Origin: Hyphomicrobiales bacterium
Lineage (GTDB): Bacteria > Pseudomonadota > Alphaproteobacteria > Rhizobiales > S144-35
Length of the DNA stretch: 5,247 nt
Assembly: GCA_015494185.1 (NCBI GenBank)
Contig: WGBT01000209.1
Location: 1 to 5,247, forward strand
Direction of reading: 5' to 3'
Shown here: in pieces, positions 4,669-5,247 of the stretch
Numbering within the stretch: position 1 is the stretch's first letter
How the letters are laid out: every line of letters begins with the position of its first letter
Position numbers and translations under genes: made by a program
Notes under the pieces: model-generated
Told to the model about the DNA's origin: nothing
What the model saw: only the letters and a program-made list of their open reading frames with translations
The model's database searches: none

Positions 4669-4699
4669 CGTATAAGCTGGTTGGTGTCAGTCAAGTCAA
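4669..4699 (-). promoter_or_regulatory. Weak alternative promoter for the ialB operon
   Basis: On the minus strand TTGACT (4694-4699) is followed after 18 bases by TTATAC (4670-4675), or after 19 by TATACG (4669-4674). Use of it would give a leader of over 200 bases to ialB. The -35 arises from the CAAGTCAAA tandem. Low confidence. Confidence 0.2.
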
Positions 4700-4709
4700 A
4701 CAAGTCAAA
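4692..4709. repeat. Perfect nine-base tandem, two copies
   Basis: CAAGTCAAA is repeated exactly at 4692-4700 and 4701-4709, just past the stop codon of the PBP1A gene and two bases from the palindrome AAACG-C-CGTTT (4712-4722). Neither makes an intrinsic terminator. No clear terminator for the PBP1A gene is visible. Confidence 0.5.
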
Positions 4710-4729
4710 TTAAACGCCGTTTCTTACAG

Positions 4730-5247
4730 CTAATAAACATCTTCGAAAACGCTTGGGAGATCCTGATTGGTGCTCCATGGCGCCCAGCCCGAGCTATTTC
4801 CACGCCCTTCAGAAGCCTCCGATTGCGGGCTATTCTGATAGCTTTCCAAAACCGGATCATAGTCGCGGGGCATTTCATCGGTATCCTTGAACGCTTCCTG
4901 AATGGCCGCCGGATCACGTGGAGACGTTCGCAACCCCGTCTTTGAATTGATCGTCACAAACCGAATGCCCGGCGGCACCCGGAATGGGATCGCTGGCTTG
5001 TCTGCCAGGGCCGCCTGCATGAAATCTTTGAAAATCGGCGCAGCCAGCCCACCCCCCGTGGCCCGCCGGCCCATGCTGCGGGGCTCATCATAGCCCACAA
5101 AGACACCGGCCACCAAATCCGGACTATAGCCGATGAACCACGCATCTTTATAATCATTGGTGGTGCCGGTCTTGCCCGCCAGCGGCTTGCCGACTTGCTT
5201 GACGATGGTGGCCGTGCCACGCTGCACCACCCCCTCCATCATCGAGG
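4730..5247 (-). CDS. mrcA: Penicillin-binding protein 1A, C-terminal part (cut by window edge)
   Basis: Class A penicillin-binding proteins are inner-membrane enzymes that polymerise glycan strands (transglycosylase) and cross-link peptides (transpeptidase) in the periplasm. Only the last 171 or so codons are here; the frame stays open through the right edge. What is present is the end of the transpeptidase domain. SMMEGVVQRGTA lies just before the KTG active-site motif, coded at 5165-5173 (GKTGTTNDYKDAWFIGYSP). It is followed by VAGVFVGYDEPRSMGRRATGGGLAAPIFKDFM, all typical of PBP1A. The SxxK and SxN motifs and the transglycosylase domain lie outside the window. The tail (last 50 or so residues) is polar, rich in Ser, Asn, Gln and acidic residues, and ends DLPSVFEDVY before a TAG. 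The symbol mrcA (also called ponA) is given by family. Confidence 0.93.
   Translation of the reverse strand, partial: SMMEGVVQRGTATIVKQVGKPLAGKTGTTNDYKDAWFIGYSPDLVAGVFVGYDEPRSMGRRATGGGLAAPIFKDFMQAALADKPAIPFRVPPGIRFVTINSKTGLRTSPRDPAAIQEAFKDTDEMPRDYDPVLESYQNSPQSEASEGRGNSSGWAPWSTNQDLPSVFEDVY

Overview
The window looks like chromosomal DNA of an alphaproteobacterium with moderate GC, judged by eye at around half. The evidence is protein similarity. The L32 protein has the cysteine-free, acidic-tailed form common in that class. There is an IalB-family periplasmic protein, a type described mainly in Alphaproteobacteria, and a class A penicillin-binding protein with a typical PBP1A C-terminus. I cannot place the genus. 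I see no rRNA, tRNA, CRISPR array, transposase or phage gene.

Layout from left to right. Bases 1-189 hold no convincing gene. A four-helix membrane protein of unknown function (190-621, minus) and rpmF for ribosomal protein L32 (856-1062, minus) follow. The 356-base gap upstream of rpmF (1063-1418) holds several small palindromes and a repeated octamer but no credible gene. Next is a small secreted four-cysteine protein (1419-1805, minus). It is divergent from the only plus-strand gene, a MoeB/ThiF/HesA-type adenylyltransferase (2024-2836), and the two share a 218-base control region. The adenylyltransferase converges on, and overlaps by 19 bases, a PsiE-family membrane protein (2818-3339, minus). 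Upstream of psiE is an 83-base inverted repeat (3414-3496) whose two ends each carry an outward-facing extended -10 promoter motif. A two-gene operon follows on the minus strand: an IalB-family protein (3897-4451) and a 106-residue secreted protein (3593-3913), with overlapping reading frames. After a 278-base gap the window ends in the 3' part of a PBP1A gene (4730 to the edge, minus).

There is no single pathway here. Several genes act in or across the envelope: PBP1A builds peptidoglycan, IalB and the small exported proteins are periplasmic, and PsiE and the first gene are inner-membrane proteins. L32 and the adenylyltransferase are cytoplasmic. The points most worth a second look are the adenylyltransferase, which has lost most of the zinc-binding cysteines of MoeB, the 83-base inverted repeat with mirrored promoters, and the coupled ialB plus small exported protein pair. 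I did not find a clearly new multi-gene system.
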